The notes beneath the pieces were generated by a model. That model saw nothing but the letters and a program-made list of their open reading frames with translations, made no database searches and was not told where the DNA came from. From positions 1 to 9,620 of the forward strand of contig JAGWVZ010000101.1 in the NCBI GenBank assembly GCA_018970625.1: a DNA stretch of 9,620 nt, written 5' to 3'. The position numbers were made by a program, and so were the translations under genes. Shown one piece after another: positions 1-6,625 of this stretch (the first letter of the stretch is position 1; every line of letters starts with the position of its first letter). The stretch comes from Myxococcales bacterium (GTDB lineage Bacteria; Myxococcota; Bradymonadia; REDH01).

Positions 1-92
1 CCTATGAGTACGTCGCCGACGACGAAGGGCTACTGGAGCCGAACCCGACGGAAGATGACGAAGAAGACGACCTCGCCGACGAAGACGAGTAG
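1..92 (+). CDS. C-terminal fragment of an unidentified protein with an acidic tail
   Basis: A reading frame enters from the left edge and is open from base 3 to a TAG stop at 90-92, giving 29 visible residues. The tail is dominated by Asp and Glu, ending in the sequence DDLADEDE. A hairpin follows the stop directly, which fits the true end of a gene. Acidic tails of this sort occur on many unrelated cytoplasmic proteins, so no function can be assigned from what is visible. It is read as real because of its codon use (mostly G or C in third position), the stop followed by a hairpin, and the absence of another gene in this stretch. Confidence 0.55.
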   Translation, partial: YEYVADDEGLLEPNPTEDDEEDDLADEDE

Positions 93-122
93 GCGCCCGA
101 ACCCGAGCCGCTTCGGGCGCTT
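91..122 (+). terminator. Hairpin after the first gene, possible terminator
   Basis: GCGCCCGAA (93-101) and TTCGGGCGC (112-120) form a perfect 9-bp stem with a 10-base loop. The stem starts at the last base of the upstream stop codon. Only two T residues follow, so it lacks the U-run of a textbook intrinsic terminator. It may end transcription weakly or protect the 3' end of the mRNA. From 123 to 246 I see no gene and no convincing promoter. Confidence 0.5.
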
Positions 123-246
123 ACGTGCCCGGGTTGGCCCACTCGAACACCTGTATGCCCGACTCTGAAAGGCTGAGTTGCCACCGTGCGGTTCAGGCGA
201 GTGATGACCTGCTCACCTGCGCTCTCGTCCCCTGCAGGCGTACCGA

Positions 247-1515
247 ATGAACACTGCCGAGACATGGCGAGCAAAGGTCCCCGGCGCCGGCGCATACGCG
301 GCGTATGTCGTGCTGTTCAATACGTACTTATGGATGCCCGTCTTCTTCCTGTGGTACCTGCGTTGGCTCAGCCTGTCACAGGTGCTGCTTCTGGAGGCCG
401 TCTATTACGTGGCAGTGGTGGTTCTGGAAGTGCCCGCGGGCGTGCTGTCGGATCGCCTGAGCCGACGTGGTACGCTGATCGCGGCGGCTGCGTGCCAGAC
501 GGCCTCCGCCGTGCTGGTTTGCGCGTCGTCCACGTTCGCCGGATTCGCGGTTGCACAGGTGCTATTTGCGGCAGCGATCGCCTTGAATTCGGGCTCCGAC
601 ACGTCGCTGCACTATGAATTGCTGCAAAAATCCGGGCGTGAAGCGGAATATGAGCAGCGTGAAGCGCGCATCGCCACGTGGATGTTCAGAGCCAGCGCTC
701 TGGGGGCAGCCGTGGGCGGTGTTCTCTCGCTCGTTTCGCCTGTGTTGACGTGGGCAGCGACCGCCATGACCTCGACCGGCGCCCTGCTTGCCGCCACCCG
801 GATTCCCGGTGACCAGACCCTGAGCGCCCGAGCCCCGGGACCCGCGCCGGGCGTTGGCGAGATCATCGCCATCAGCTGGGCGCCGGCTCTTCGGTGGTAC
901 TGGCTGCTGGCGGTCGGCATGGTGGTGCTGAACCATTTACCGTACGAGTTTTACGCCGCCTACATCGATCTGGTGCAAGGCCGTGAGCCGGGTGCGAGCA
1001 GCGCTGGGGCGGGCATCGACGGCTCGGGTTCAGCGGTGGTCTGGTGGCGTAATGCCGCCCTGCTTGCCGGTCTGCATATGGCCGCGGGCTCCTGGCTGGC
1101 GTCGGTGCTGGCTTCACGCAGCGCGCGGTGGTCTGAACGATGGGGAAACACGGCGGTGTTGCTGTCTGGCGTCGTGCTGCAGACGGGTGTGATCGTGGGC
1201 ATGGCGACGGTCGTGCATCCGGTGATGGCGGGTCTGACGCTGCTGCGGGGTTTGCCGCGGGGGTTGCAGCAGGCTCCGCTGCAGGCGGCGACGGTGCCGC
1301 TGATTCCGCGGGAGATTCGGGCGACATGGCTCTCGGTGCAGAGCCTGGTGGGGCGACTGGCGTTTGCTGCGGTGCTGGTTGGCCTGAGCGCGCTGATTCC
1401 CGGGAACGCGACGGCGGCACAGTCGCTGGCGCTGACGCTGGATGGGGCGGGTGTGATCGCGGCGGGGGTGCTGGCATTCCTGCTGGTGCTGCGTGTGCGG
1501 CGACCGGCTGAGTGA
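247..1515 (+). CDS. Major facilitator superfamily transporter
   Basis: A 422-residue integral membrane protein of typical MFS length. Around residues 61-75 it carries E-V-P-A-G followed by the loop 2-3 signature G-V-L-S-D-R-L-S-R-R, which is the conserved MFS motif A between helices 2 and 3. Hydrophobic stretches recur through the whole chain (for example about 17-38, 44-64, 77-95, 300-330 and 395-415), with a hydrophilic insert near 190-205 and a Gly/Ser/Ala-rich loop near 246-264. A region near residues 115-125 (S-G-S-D-T-S-L-H-Y) resembles the S-G-x-D-x-x-L-x-Y pattern seen in drug-efflux-like MFS members. The substrate cannot be told from sequence; export of a small molecule is the most likely class. 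The ATG at 247 has only a weak Shine-Dalgarno (AGG about 10 bases upstream), but it precedes the first helix sensibly. No terminator separates it from the gap control region. Confidence 0.87.
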   Translation: MNTAETWRAKVPGAGAYAAYVVLFNTYLWMPVFFLWYLRWLSLSQVLLLEAVYYVAVVVLEVPAGVLSDRLSRRGTLIAAAACQTASAVLVCASSTFAGFAVAQVLFAAAIALNSGSDTSLHYELLQKSGREAEYEQREARIATWMFRASALGAAVGGVLSLVSPVLTWAATAMTSTGALLAATRIPGDQTLSARAPGPAPGVGEIIAISWAPALRWYWLLAVGMVVLNHLPYEFYAAYIDLVQGREPGASSAGAGIDGSGSAVVWWRNAALLAGLHMAAGSWLASVLASRSARWSERWGNTAVLLSGVVLQTGVIVGMATVVHPVMAGLTLLRGLPRGLQQAPLQAATVPLIPREIRATWLSVQSLVGRLAFAAVLVGLSALIPGNATAAQSLALTLDGAGVIAAGVLAFLLVLRVRRPAE

Positions 1516-1535
1516 CCAAAGACAATGGGAGTGCC

Positions 1536-1564
1536 TTGACGCAGTGGGGTGCGAGGAATAGCAG
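1536..1564 (+). promoter_or_regulatory. Candidate promoter of the gap-pgk-tpiA operon
   Basis: TTGACG at 1536-1541 is a good -35 match, followed after 17 bases by TAGCAG at 1559-1564, a weak -10 match. It lies just after the MFS gene and would give a leader of roughly 55 bases before gap. Position and the strong -35 support it; the poor -10 keeps confidence low. Confidence 0.4.
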
Positions 1565-1574
1565 GTCCCGCACC
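1548..1574. promoter_or_regulatory. Inverted repeat across the candidate gap promoter
   Basis: GGTGCG (1548-1553) and CGCACC (1569-1574) are perfect reverse complements 15 bases apart. An inner GGA/TCC pair (1555-1557 with 1566-1568) extends the symmetry after one bulged A. The repeat spans the candidate -10, where a repressor would be expected to bind. It could instead act as an RNA hairpin if transcription starts further upstream. Confidence 0.4.
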
Positions 1575-1596
1575 TTCATTCCCCGATCGATTTCAC

Positions 1597-1609
1597 GCGG
1601 CCTGGCCGC
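1597..1609. repeat. Palindrome in the gap leader
   Basis: GCGGCC-T-GGCCGC is a perfect 6-bp inverted repeat with one central base, ending 7 bases before the GGAG Shine-Dalgarno of gap. As RNA it could fold into a short 4-bp hairpin with a 5-base loop next to the ribosome-binding site. Confidence 0.4.
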
Positions 1610-1627
1610 CTTTACTGGAGTCCTGAC

Positions 1628-2626
1628 ATGACGGTTCGTATTGCCATTAACGGATTTGGTCGCATTGGCCGCGCGATTGCGCGCATCGCCTTCACCCGCA
1701 CGGATATTGAGGTAGTGGCGATCAACGACCTGACCGATGTGCCGACGCTGGCTCACCTGTTCAAGTACGACTCCTCGCACGGCCGTTTCAATGGAACGGT
1801 GGAGGCTGTCGAAGGCGGTCTGAAGATCAACGGCAAGACGGTCGCTGTGACGGCGATTGGCAAGCCCGAGCAGCTGGACTGGAAGGCTGCACGGGTGGAC
1901 GTGGTCATGGAGTGCACGGGCCGCTTTACATCGAAGGAACAGACACTTGCGCACATCAACGCAGGTGCACGCAAGGTCATCATCTCGGCCCCCGCCAAGG
2001 GTGAGGACGCGACGATCGTGGTGGGCGTGAACGACGACGCGCTGGACGTGGTCAACCACACGGTGATTTCGAACGGCTCGTGCACGACCAACTGCCTGGC
2101 TCCGCTGGCCAAGGTGCTGCACGAGAACTTTGGCATCCGGAAGGGTCTGATGACGACGGTCCATGCGTACACGTCGGACCAGCGCCTGCTGGATGCGCCG
2201 CACTCCGACCTTCGCCGGGCTCGAAGCGCTGCGCTATCGATGATTCCGACGTCCACGGGCGCTGCCGTCGCGGTGGCGAAGGTGCTTCCGGCGTTGAAGG
2301 GCCGTCTGGATGGCATGGCGATCCGGGTTCCCACTCCGAACGTGTCGGTGGTGGACTTCACGTTCGAGGCCGAACGCGAAGTGACGGTGGAAGAGATCAA
2401 CGCGGCCGTGAAAGCCGCGTCGGAAGGCGCGCTCAATGGCATTCTGGAGTATCAGAGCGAGGAGCTCGTGAGCATTGATCACAACGGCAACTCGCACTCG
2501 TCGATCTTCGATGCCGAGCTGACGCGTGTACAGATGGGAACGCTGGTGAAGGTCATCTCGTGGTACGACAACGAGTGGGGCTTCTCGAACCGCATGGTTG
2601 ATCTCGCTGTCCGCTTCGGCGCCTGA
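1628..2626 (+). CDS. gap: Type I glyceraldehyde-3-phosphate dehydrogenase
   Basis: A 332-residue cytoplasmic enzyme of the usual family length. It oxidises glyceraldehyde 3-phosphate with phosphate to 1,3-bisphosphoglycerate, using NAD+. The Rossmann motif N-G-F-G-R-I-G-R is at residues 8-15. Asp34 at the end of the second strand predicts NAD rather than NADP preference. The catalytic motif S-N-G-S-C-T-T-N-C places the nucleophile at Cys152, and the base His179 lies in T-V-H-A-Y-T. The phosphate-binding T-G at 210-211 and the C-terminal W-Y-D-N-E-W-G-F motif are intact. One oddity is Val214 where the common G-A-A-K-A-V motif has Lys. The start has GGAG seven bases upstream. It is the first gene of a tight cluster; pgk starts 14 bases after its stop. 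Confidence 0.98.
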   Translation: MTVRIAINGFGRIGRAIARIAFTRTDIEVVAINDLTDVPTLAHLFKYDSSHGRFNGTVEAVEGGLKINGKTVAVTAIGKPEQLDWKAARVDVVMECTGRFTSKEQTLAHINAGARKVIISAPAKGEDATIVVGVNDDALDVVNHTVISNGSCTTNCLAPLAKVLHENFGIRKGLMTTVHAYTSDQRLLDAPHSDLRRARSAALSMIPTSTGAAVAVAKVLPALKGRLDGMAIRVPTPNVSVVDFTFEAEREVTVEEINAAVKAASEGALNGILEYQSEELVSIDHNGNSHSSIFDAELTRVQMGTLVKVISWYDNEWGFSNRMVDLAVRFGA

Positions 2627-2640
2627 TTCGGAGTCCGGCC

Positions 2641-3846
2641 ATGGAACTCAGCGGCATTCGTTATCTGAAAGACCTGCAGCTCGCCGGAAAGACGGCGTTT
2701 ATTCGAGTGGACTTCAACGTGCCGCTCGATGGCTCACGCATCACCGATGACGCACGGATTCGTGCCGCCCTGCCCACGATTCAGTTCGTACGTCAGGCCG
2801 GTGGCAAAGTGGTGCTGGCCAGCCACCTGGGCCGGCCCAAAGGCGGTCCCGAAGAAAAATACAGTCTGCTCCCCGTAGCCGACCACCTCGCTGGTCTGCT
2901 GGGCATCGACGTGGTGTTCGCAGAGGACTGTGTGGGCGACGGCGTGCAGAAGGTGATTCATGACCTGCCAGCCGGCGGGGTGCTGTTGCTTGAGAACCTG
3001 CGGTTTCATGCGGCTGAAGAGAAGGCAGACCCGATCTTTGCGTCGCAGCTGGCTGCGCTCGCCGACGTGTACATCAATGATGCGTTTGGGACCGCTCACC
3101 GCGCTCATGCATCCACGTACACGATGGTGCAGCACTTCGCCGACACCGCGCGAGCCGCAGGGCTGCTGGTCGAGAAGGAGCTGACGGCGCTCGGGCCGCT
3201 GCTGCAGGCGCCCGCGAAGCCCTATGTGGCGATCATGGGCGGCGCCAAGGTGTCCGACAAAATCAAGATCATCGAGAACCTGCTGGGCAAGGTGGATACG
3301 CTGCTGATTGGCGGCGCCATGGCCTACACGTTCCTGAAGGCGCAGGGACACAGCATCGGTTCCAGCCTTGTGGAAGACGACAAGCTGGAGTTGGCGAGGC
3401 AGCTGCTGAAGTCGGCAGAATCGCGCAAGACGCGCGTTGTGCTGCCCGAAGATCACATTATCTCGGACAGCTTCCATGGCGTGGGCAGCGCCTGCTCGAC
3501 GGTGAGCATCCCGGAGGGCATGGCGGGCTTCGATATCGGTCCCGAGACGACAAAGCTCTTCCGTTCGTTTATTGAGCGGGCGGCGACGATTATCTGGAAT
3601 GGTCCGGTCGGGGTGTTCGAGAAGGAAGCCTTCAATCGCGGCACCTTCGCCGTCGCCAACGCGGTCGCTGACTGCAAGGCGATGGTGGTCGTGGGCGGCG
3701 GTGATTCGGCGGCCGCGCTGGCTGCGTCGGGTCGGGTAGCCGATGTGACCCATGTCTCGACTGGCGGCGGCGCGTCGCTGGAGTTTCTGGAGGGCGCTGA
3801 CCTTCCGGGCATTGCTGCCCTTCGGGCAGGCCACCGCTTCGAATGA
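2641..3846 (+). CDS. pgk: Phosphoglycerate kinase
   Basis: A 401-residue cytoplasmic enzyme of normal length that transfers phosphate from 1,3-bisphosphoglycerate to ADP, making ATP and 3-phosphoglycerate. The N-terminal substrate domain shows R-V-D-F-N at residues 22-26, Arg39 and S-H-L-G-R-P at 61-66. The hinge and nucleotide domain show M-G-G-A-K-V-S-D-K, W-N-G-P-V-G-V-F-E, the G-G-G-D-S loop at 352-356, and S-T-G-G-G-A-S-L-E-F-L-E near the end. The start has GGAG seven bases upstream, in a leader nearly identical to that of gap. Its TGA overlaps an in-frame ATG of tpiA by four bases, and the Shine-Dalgarno of tpiA includes the pgk stop codon, so the two are probably translationally coupled. 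Confidence 0.98.
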   Translation: MELSGIRYLKDLQLAGKTAFIRVDFNVPLDGSRITDDARIRAALPTIQFVRQAGGKVVLASHLGRPKGGPEEKYSLLPVADHLAGLLGIDVVFAEDCVGDGVQKVIHDLPAGGVLLLENLRFHAAEEKADPIFASQLAALADVYINDAFGTAHRAHASTYTMVQHFADTARAAGLLVEKELTALGPLLQAPAKPYVAIMGGAKVSDKIKIIENLLGKVDTLLIGGAMAYTFLKAQGHSIGSSLVEDDKLELARQLLKSAESRKTRVVLPEDHIISDSFHGVGSACSTVSIPEGMAGFDIGPETTKLFRSFIERAATIIWNGPVGVFEKEAFNRGTFAVANAVADCKAMVVVGGGDSAAALAASGRVADVTHVSTGGGASLEFLEGADLPGIAALRAGHRFE

Positions 3847-3848
3847 GG
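3845..3848 (+). promoter_or_regulatory. Ribosome-binding site that decides the tpiA start
   Basis: GAGG at 3845-3848 overlaps the pgk stop codon and sits six bases before ATG 3855. The alternative ATG at 3843 has no upstream Shine-Dalgarno at proper spacing and would add four residues before the family's usual M-R-K-P start. Confidence 0.65.
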
Positions 3849-3854
3849 TCCGCC

Positions 3855-4607
3855 ATGCGTAAGCCCTGGATTGTTGGAAACTGGAAAATGAACACCACCC
3901 GGGGCGAAGCGCAGGCGCTGGCCCATGCGGCGGTCGCGCTGGCAGCCGAAGTGGGAGACGCCGTCGAGATCGGGCTGGCACCACCGGCGATCTGGTTGCC
4001 TGACGTCATTGGCATCTGCGACGGGACGGCGGTGAAGGTGTTTGCTCAGAATGTCGGGTTCCTGCCGAGCGGTGCGCTGACGGGCGAGATTTCGGTGGCG
4101 ATGTTGTCGGAGGCAGGCGCGGCAGGGACCCTGGTGGGGCACTCCGAGCGCCGGGAACATTTTGGCGATACGGACTTGCTGGTGGGCAAACGAAGGGAGC
4201 TGGCTCGAAGTGCCGGCCTGCTGCAGATTCTGTGTATAGGTGAGACGCTGGGGCAGCGGGATGCCGGTGAGACCACGGACGTGGTGCTGCGGCAGCTCAA
4301 TGGCGCGCTGACGCCCGATGCAGACCTGACAGGCCTGACGATTGCCTACGAACCGGTGTGGGCCATCGGCACCGGTCGAACGGCGACCCCCGAGCAGGCG
4401 CAAGAGGTTCACGCGACCATTCGCGGCTGGTTGACACAAACCTATGGCGCGGCATCCAACCACGTTCGCATTCAGTACGGTGGTTCTGTGAAGGGCTCCA
4501 ACGCGGCCGACCTGCTGGCGCAACCTGATATCGATGGCGCGCTCGTGGGTGGCGCCAGCCTTCTGGTCGATGACTTCGCCCGAATCGTGCGAGCAGGCGT
4601 CCGGTAA
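3855..4607 (+). CDS. tpiA: Triosephosphate isomerase
   Basis: A 250-residue TIM-barrel enzyme interconverting dihydroxyacetone phosphate and glyceraldehyde 3-phosphate in the cytoplasm. Counting from ATG 3855, the catalytic residues are Lys11 (G-N-W-K-M-N), His96 (V-G-H-S-E-R-R) and Glu166 (Y-E-P-V-W-A-I-G-T-G). The mobile loop 6 and the phosphate-binding Y-G-G-S-V-K and G-A-L-V-G-G-A-S-L stretches are intact. The start at 3855 is chosen over the in-frame ATG at 3843 because GAGG lies six bases before it and because the protein then begins M-R-K-P like its relatives. A small oddity is Q-N-V-G-F-L-P-S-G-A-L near 65-75, where many homologues have His after Asn-Val and Phe before the T-G-E. Third gene of the glycolytic cluster; the next gene begins about 200 bases later. 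Confidence 0.97.
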   Translation: MRKPWIVGNWKMNTTRGEAQALAHAAVALAAEVGDAVEIGLAPPAIWLPDVIGICDGTAVKVFAQNVGFLPSGALTGEISVAMLSEAGAAGTLVGHSERREHFGDTDLLVGKRRELARSAGLLQILCIGETLGQRDAGETTDVVLRQLNGALTPDADLTGLTIAYEPVWAIGTGRTATPEQAQEVHATIRGWLTQTYGAASNHVRIQYGGSVKGSNAADLLAQPDIDGALVGGASLLVDDFARIVRAGVR

Positions 4608-4737
4608 TCCACCGCCCTGAAAGGCTTCTGGGTCAGACACATTGCGGCCGGTCGTGGTGAGCTCAGTTTGCACCGGATGCGCTGGCAGGACGTGGAGAGG
4701 TCTGCCGGTCACCGGACCCGCCGTGCCGACGGCAGGA

Positions 4738-4777
4738 TTGCAAACAAACGTGCGTCGTTGTATGCGGCGGTCCGCCG
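4738..4777 (+). promoter_or_regulatory. Candidate promoter with adjoining palindrome upstream of the membrane/secreted pair
   Basis: TTGCAA at 4738-4743 and TATGCG at 4761-4766 are spaced by exactly 17 bases. A 6-bp palindrome, CGGCGG-T-CCGCCG (4765-4777), overlaps the end of the -10 and covers the expected start site, as an operator would. The rest of the spacer (4608-4737) holds only GC-rich inverted repeats, such as TGCCG-A-CGGCA near 4724-4734, and no clear terminator after tpiA. The pair could therefore also be transcribed by read-through from gap-pgk-tpiA. Confidence 0.35.
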
Positions 4778-4810
4778 TGGGGACGCGGTGTCGTCGTCGT
4801 ACAGGTGCGT

Positions 4811-6625
4811 ATGGCAAGGTTTGCTCTCCGACTTGTTGAATTGCCCACGCGTAATCGCAGGGAGCTCGAAAACCTGGTGCGCGCCCAGCGGGTGTTGCCT
4901 CCACGAGCGCTGCTGGATGCATGCTCGCCCAGGGGCGAAGTGGACGCGATCGTCATGGAGGCCGATCGGGCCGACGAGCTGGAGCGGATGCAGGAGAAGC
5001 TGCAAGACGCTGGCATTGTGACGGTTCTGGTGGATCGCGACGCGCGCGGAGAAGGCGAAGGTTTCCTGAAGAGCGTACTCAAGCGTCGGACCTCTACGCA
5101 GACCGCCCCGGTCGCAGCGGTGACCGAGGCTTCGCGCGATGCGAAGCAGTTTCAGCGCCTGCGGCAGGAAGGCGCGATGCGTCAGGTACACTGGTGGGAG
5201 TGGTGGCTGGAGCGTGGCGCGATGCGTCTGAAGCTCTTCATGGCCATGCTGTTTCTGGTCGCGGGGGTGCTGACGTCTATCGCGCTGACCGGTTTGCTGG
5301 CTCCGGTGGCTGAATTCGACGCTCTCACCCAGACGGATGAAGCCGACGAGAACGGAAACCCCTTACCGAGCGCTCGTAACTCCATGCCGAGCGATGGCTC
5401 GGACGACCAGCTGCCCGGGGAGGAGGAGCGTCCCGGAGCACCCGGAGAGCGACCGGGCGGGGCGGGTGCCGCACCTGCTGCAGCGGCGGCCCCTTCCGAA
5501 GACGAAGCCAGTAAGCCGGAGCCTCCGATTGCACGTTGGATCGGCTGGGCGGTTGCAGGCGTCATCACGGGATTTCTTGCCGTGCTAACGCATCGGCTGA
5601 GGAACAGTGTGTCGACGCGCATGGCGCGCAACCTGCGTCTGGCGTTGTGGGCCGTGACGGGCGGGACGCTGGTGTTTCTGGTGCTCTCGGTGGTGCGTAC
5701 TCGTCCAAGCGGCCCTTCGTCGAATGCGATGGAAGGGTCTCAGCAGGAGCCGGCTCCGGCGTCCGCGAGCGGTGCATCGCCCACCGATGAAGGAAGCAGC
5801 GGGCCTTCGATGAGCCTTCCTGAATGGGCGCGCACCCTGCCACCGCCCGGATCGTTTTCGTCCATGAATCAGCAGCTTGGCCTGTTCCCCAGTGCGGAAG
5901 GGAGCGCAGGCGAGACCCCCGGTCTGGCGAGCGCACTCCCACCGGCCTGCGACGCGCCGCCGGGCAGCTTTGCCGAGCTGGCCTGCCTGCTGCGGCGGGT
6001 TCCGACCGAGGCGCAGCCGGGCGCGGCGGCTGCAGAAGGGTCGGCTACGCTGGCGTCGGCGGTCGACACGACTATTGCGGAAGGGTCCCAGTCGCCGCTT
6101 CCGACGCTTGAGAACGAGGGTTCGACCAGCGCTGCCGAAGCGTCAGGCGTTGCTGAAGCGTCCGGCGCCGATGCACCATCCGCAGAAGGTTCGGCAGCAG
6201 ACGAGCAGCCGCAGGAAGGATCGAGTGGCGGCGATGCTCGTGACCCAGGCGAAGGCTCTGGCGCGGCAGCCGAGGCAGCCGAGGCATCGGGTACACCCGG
6301 GGCCGACGCGCAGCCTGGCGGTGCGGGAACCCCCGGGCAGCAGGGCGATCCGGTGGCCGACAACAGCGGTCCCCCGACCGAGGCGATGCCCCCCATGGAG
6401 GGTGGTGAAGCCGGGGAGCAGCCCGCTGCGCCCGCTGCGGAACCGCCGTCCGAGGCTGCGGATGCAGGGCCGACGGAGACGGCTGCACAGGGTCCTGACG
6501 ACAGCGCCCCGGGTGACGAGCCACACCCCGCAGGCACGGCGGGTTCCATCATCAGTTTTCTTGTTGGCTGGCTGCTGGGCGCTACCGGAGCGTGGTTGGG
6601 AACCCGCAGGAGGAACATCGGATGA
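4811..6625 (+). CDS. Multi-pass membrane protein with L7/L12-CTD-like N-terminal domain and acidic EGS-repeat region
   Basis: I do not recognise this protein as a named family. From ATG 4811 it has 604 residues; GTG 4805 would add two. Residues about 3-77 have a beta-alpha-alpha-beta-alpha-beta look with spacing like the ribosomal L7/L12 C-terminal domain, ending L-Q-D-A-G-I-V-T-V-L-V. An aromatic patch W-W-E-W-W (128-132) precedes helix TM1 (about 142-166). TM2 (243-261) and TM3 (277-295) flank a basic loop; TM4 is at 580-597, followed by T-R-R-R. By the positive-inside rule, the N terminus, the TM2-TM3 loop and the C terminus are cytoplasmic. The 167-240 and 297-579 segments would be periplasmic. 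Both are rich in Ala, Gly, Ser, Pro and Glu. The second holds nine Glu-Gly-Ser triads (residues 308-483) and a Cys380-Cys392 pair. The stop overlaps the next start as ATGA. The function is unknown; an envelope scaffold or docking role near the Sec system is speculation. Confidence 0.75.
   Translation: MARFALRLVELPTRNRRELENLVRAQRVLPPRALLDACSPRGEVDAIVMEADRADELERMQEKLQDAGIVTVLVDRDARGEGEGFLKSVLKRRTSTQTAPVAAVTEASRDAKQFQRLRQEGAMRQVHWWEWWLERGAMRLKLFMAMLFLVAGVLTSIALTGLLAPVAEFDALTQTDEADENGNPLPSARNSMPSDGSDDQLPGEEERPGAPGERPGGAGAAPAAAAAPSEDEASKPEPPIARWIGWAVAGVITGFLAVLTHRLRNSVSTRMARNLRLALWAVTGGTLVFLVLSVVRTRPSGPSSNAMEGSQQEPAPASASGASPTDEGSSGPSMSLPEWARTLPPPGSFSSMNQQLGLFPSAEGSAGETPGLASALPPACDAPPGSFAELACLLRRVPTEAQPGAAAAEGSATLASAVDTTIAEGSQSPLPTLENEGSTSAAEASGVAEASGADAPSAEGSAADEQPQEGSSGGDARDPGEGSGAAAEAAEASGTPGADAQPGGAGTPGQQGDPVADNSGPPTEAMPPMEGGEAGEQPAAPAAEPPSEAADAGPTETAAQGPDDSAPGDEPHPAGTAGSIISFLVGWLLGATGAWLGTRRRNIG
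6608..6613 (+). promoter_or_regulatory. Strong Shine-Dalgarno inside the upstream gene
   Basis: A full AGGAGG lies eight bases before ATG 6622, within the last codons of the preceding membrane-protein gene. It fixes the start of the secreted protein and rules out the earlier in-frame GTG at 6592. Confidence 0.75.

Noticed and set aside
3453..4922. Long open frame on the - strand (489 codons) across pgk and tpiA; similar antisense frames at 2734-3984 and 872-2203
   Set aside because: These lie wholly or largely opposite well-identified enzymes with intact motifs. The translations are Arg/Pro/His/Gln-rich with no domain pattern, as expected from GC-rich antisense shadow frames.
4642..5021. Short + strand frames in the tpiA downstream spacer
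   Set aside because: They lack ribosome-binding sites and run into the start of the membrane-protein gene in another frame. Their Arg/Cys/Gly-rich products look like GC-driven noise.
5869..6618. 249-codon open frame on the - strand over the repeat region of the membrane protein
   Set aside because: It is a Ser/Ala/Pro-rich mirror of the low-complexity region. The + frame is supported by clear membrane helices and by the ATGA overlap with the next gene.
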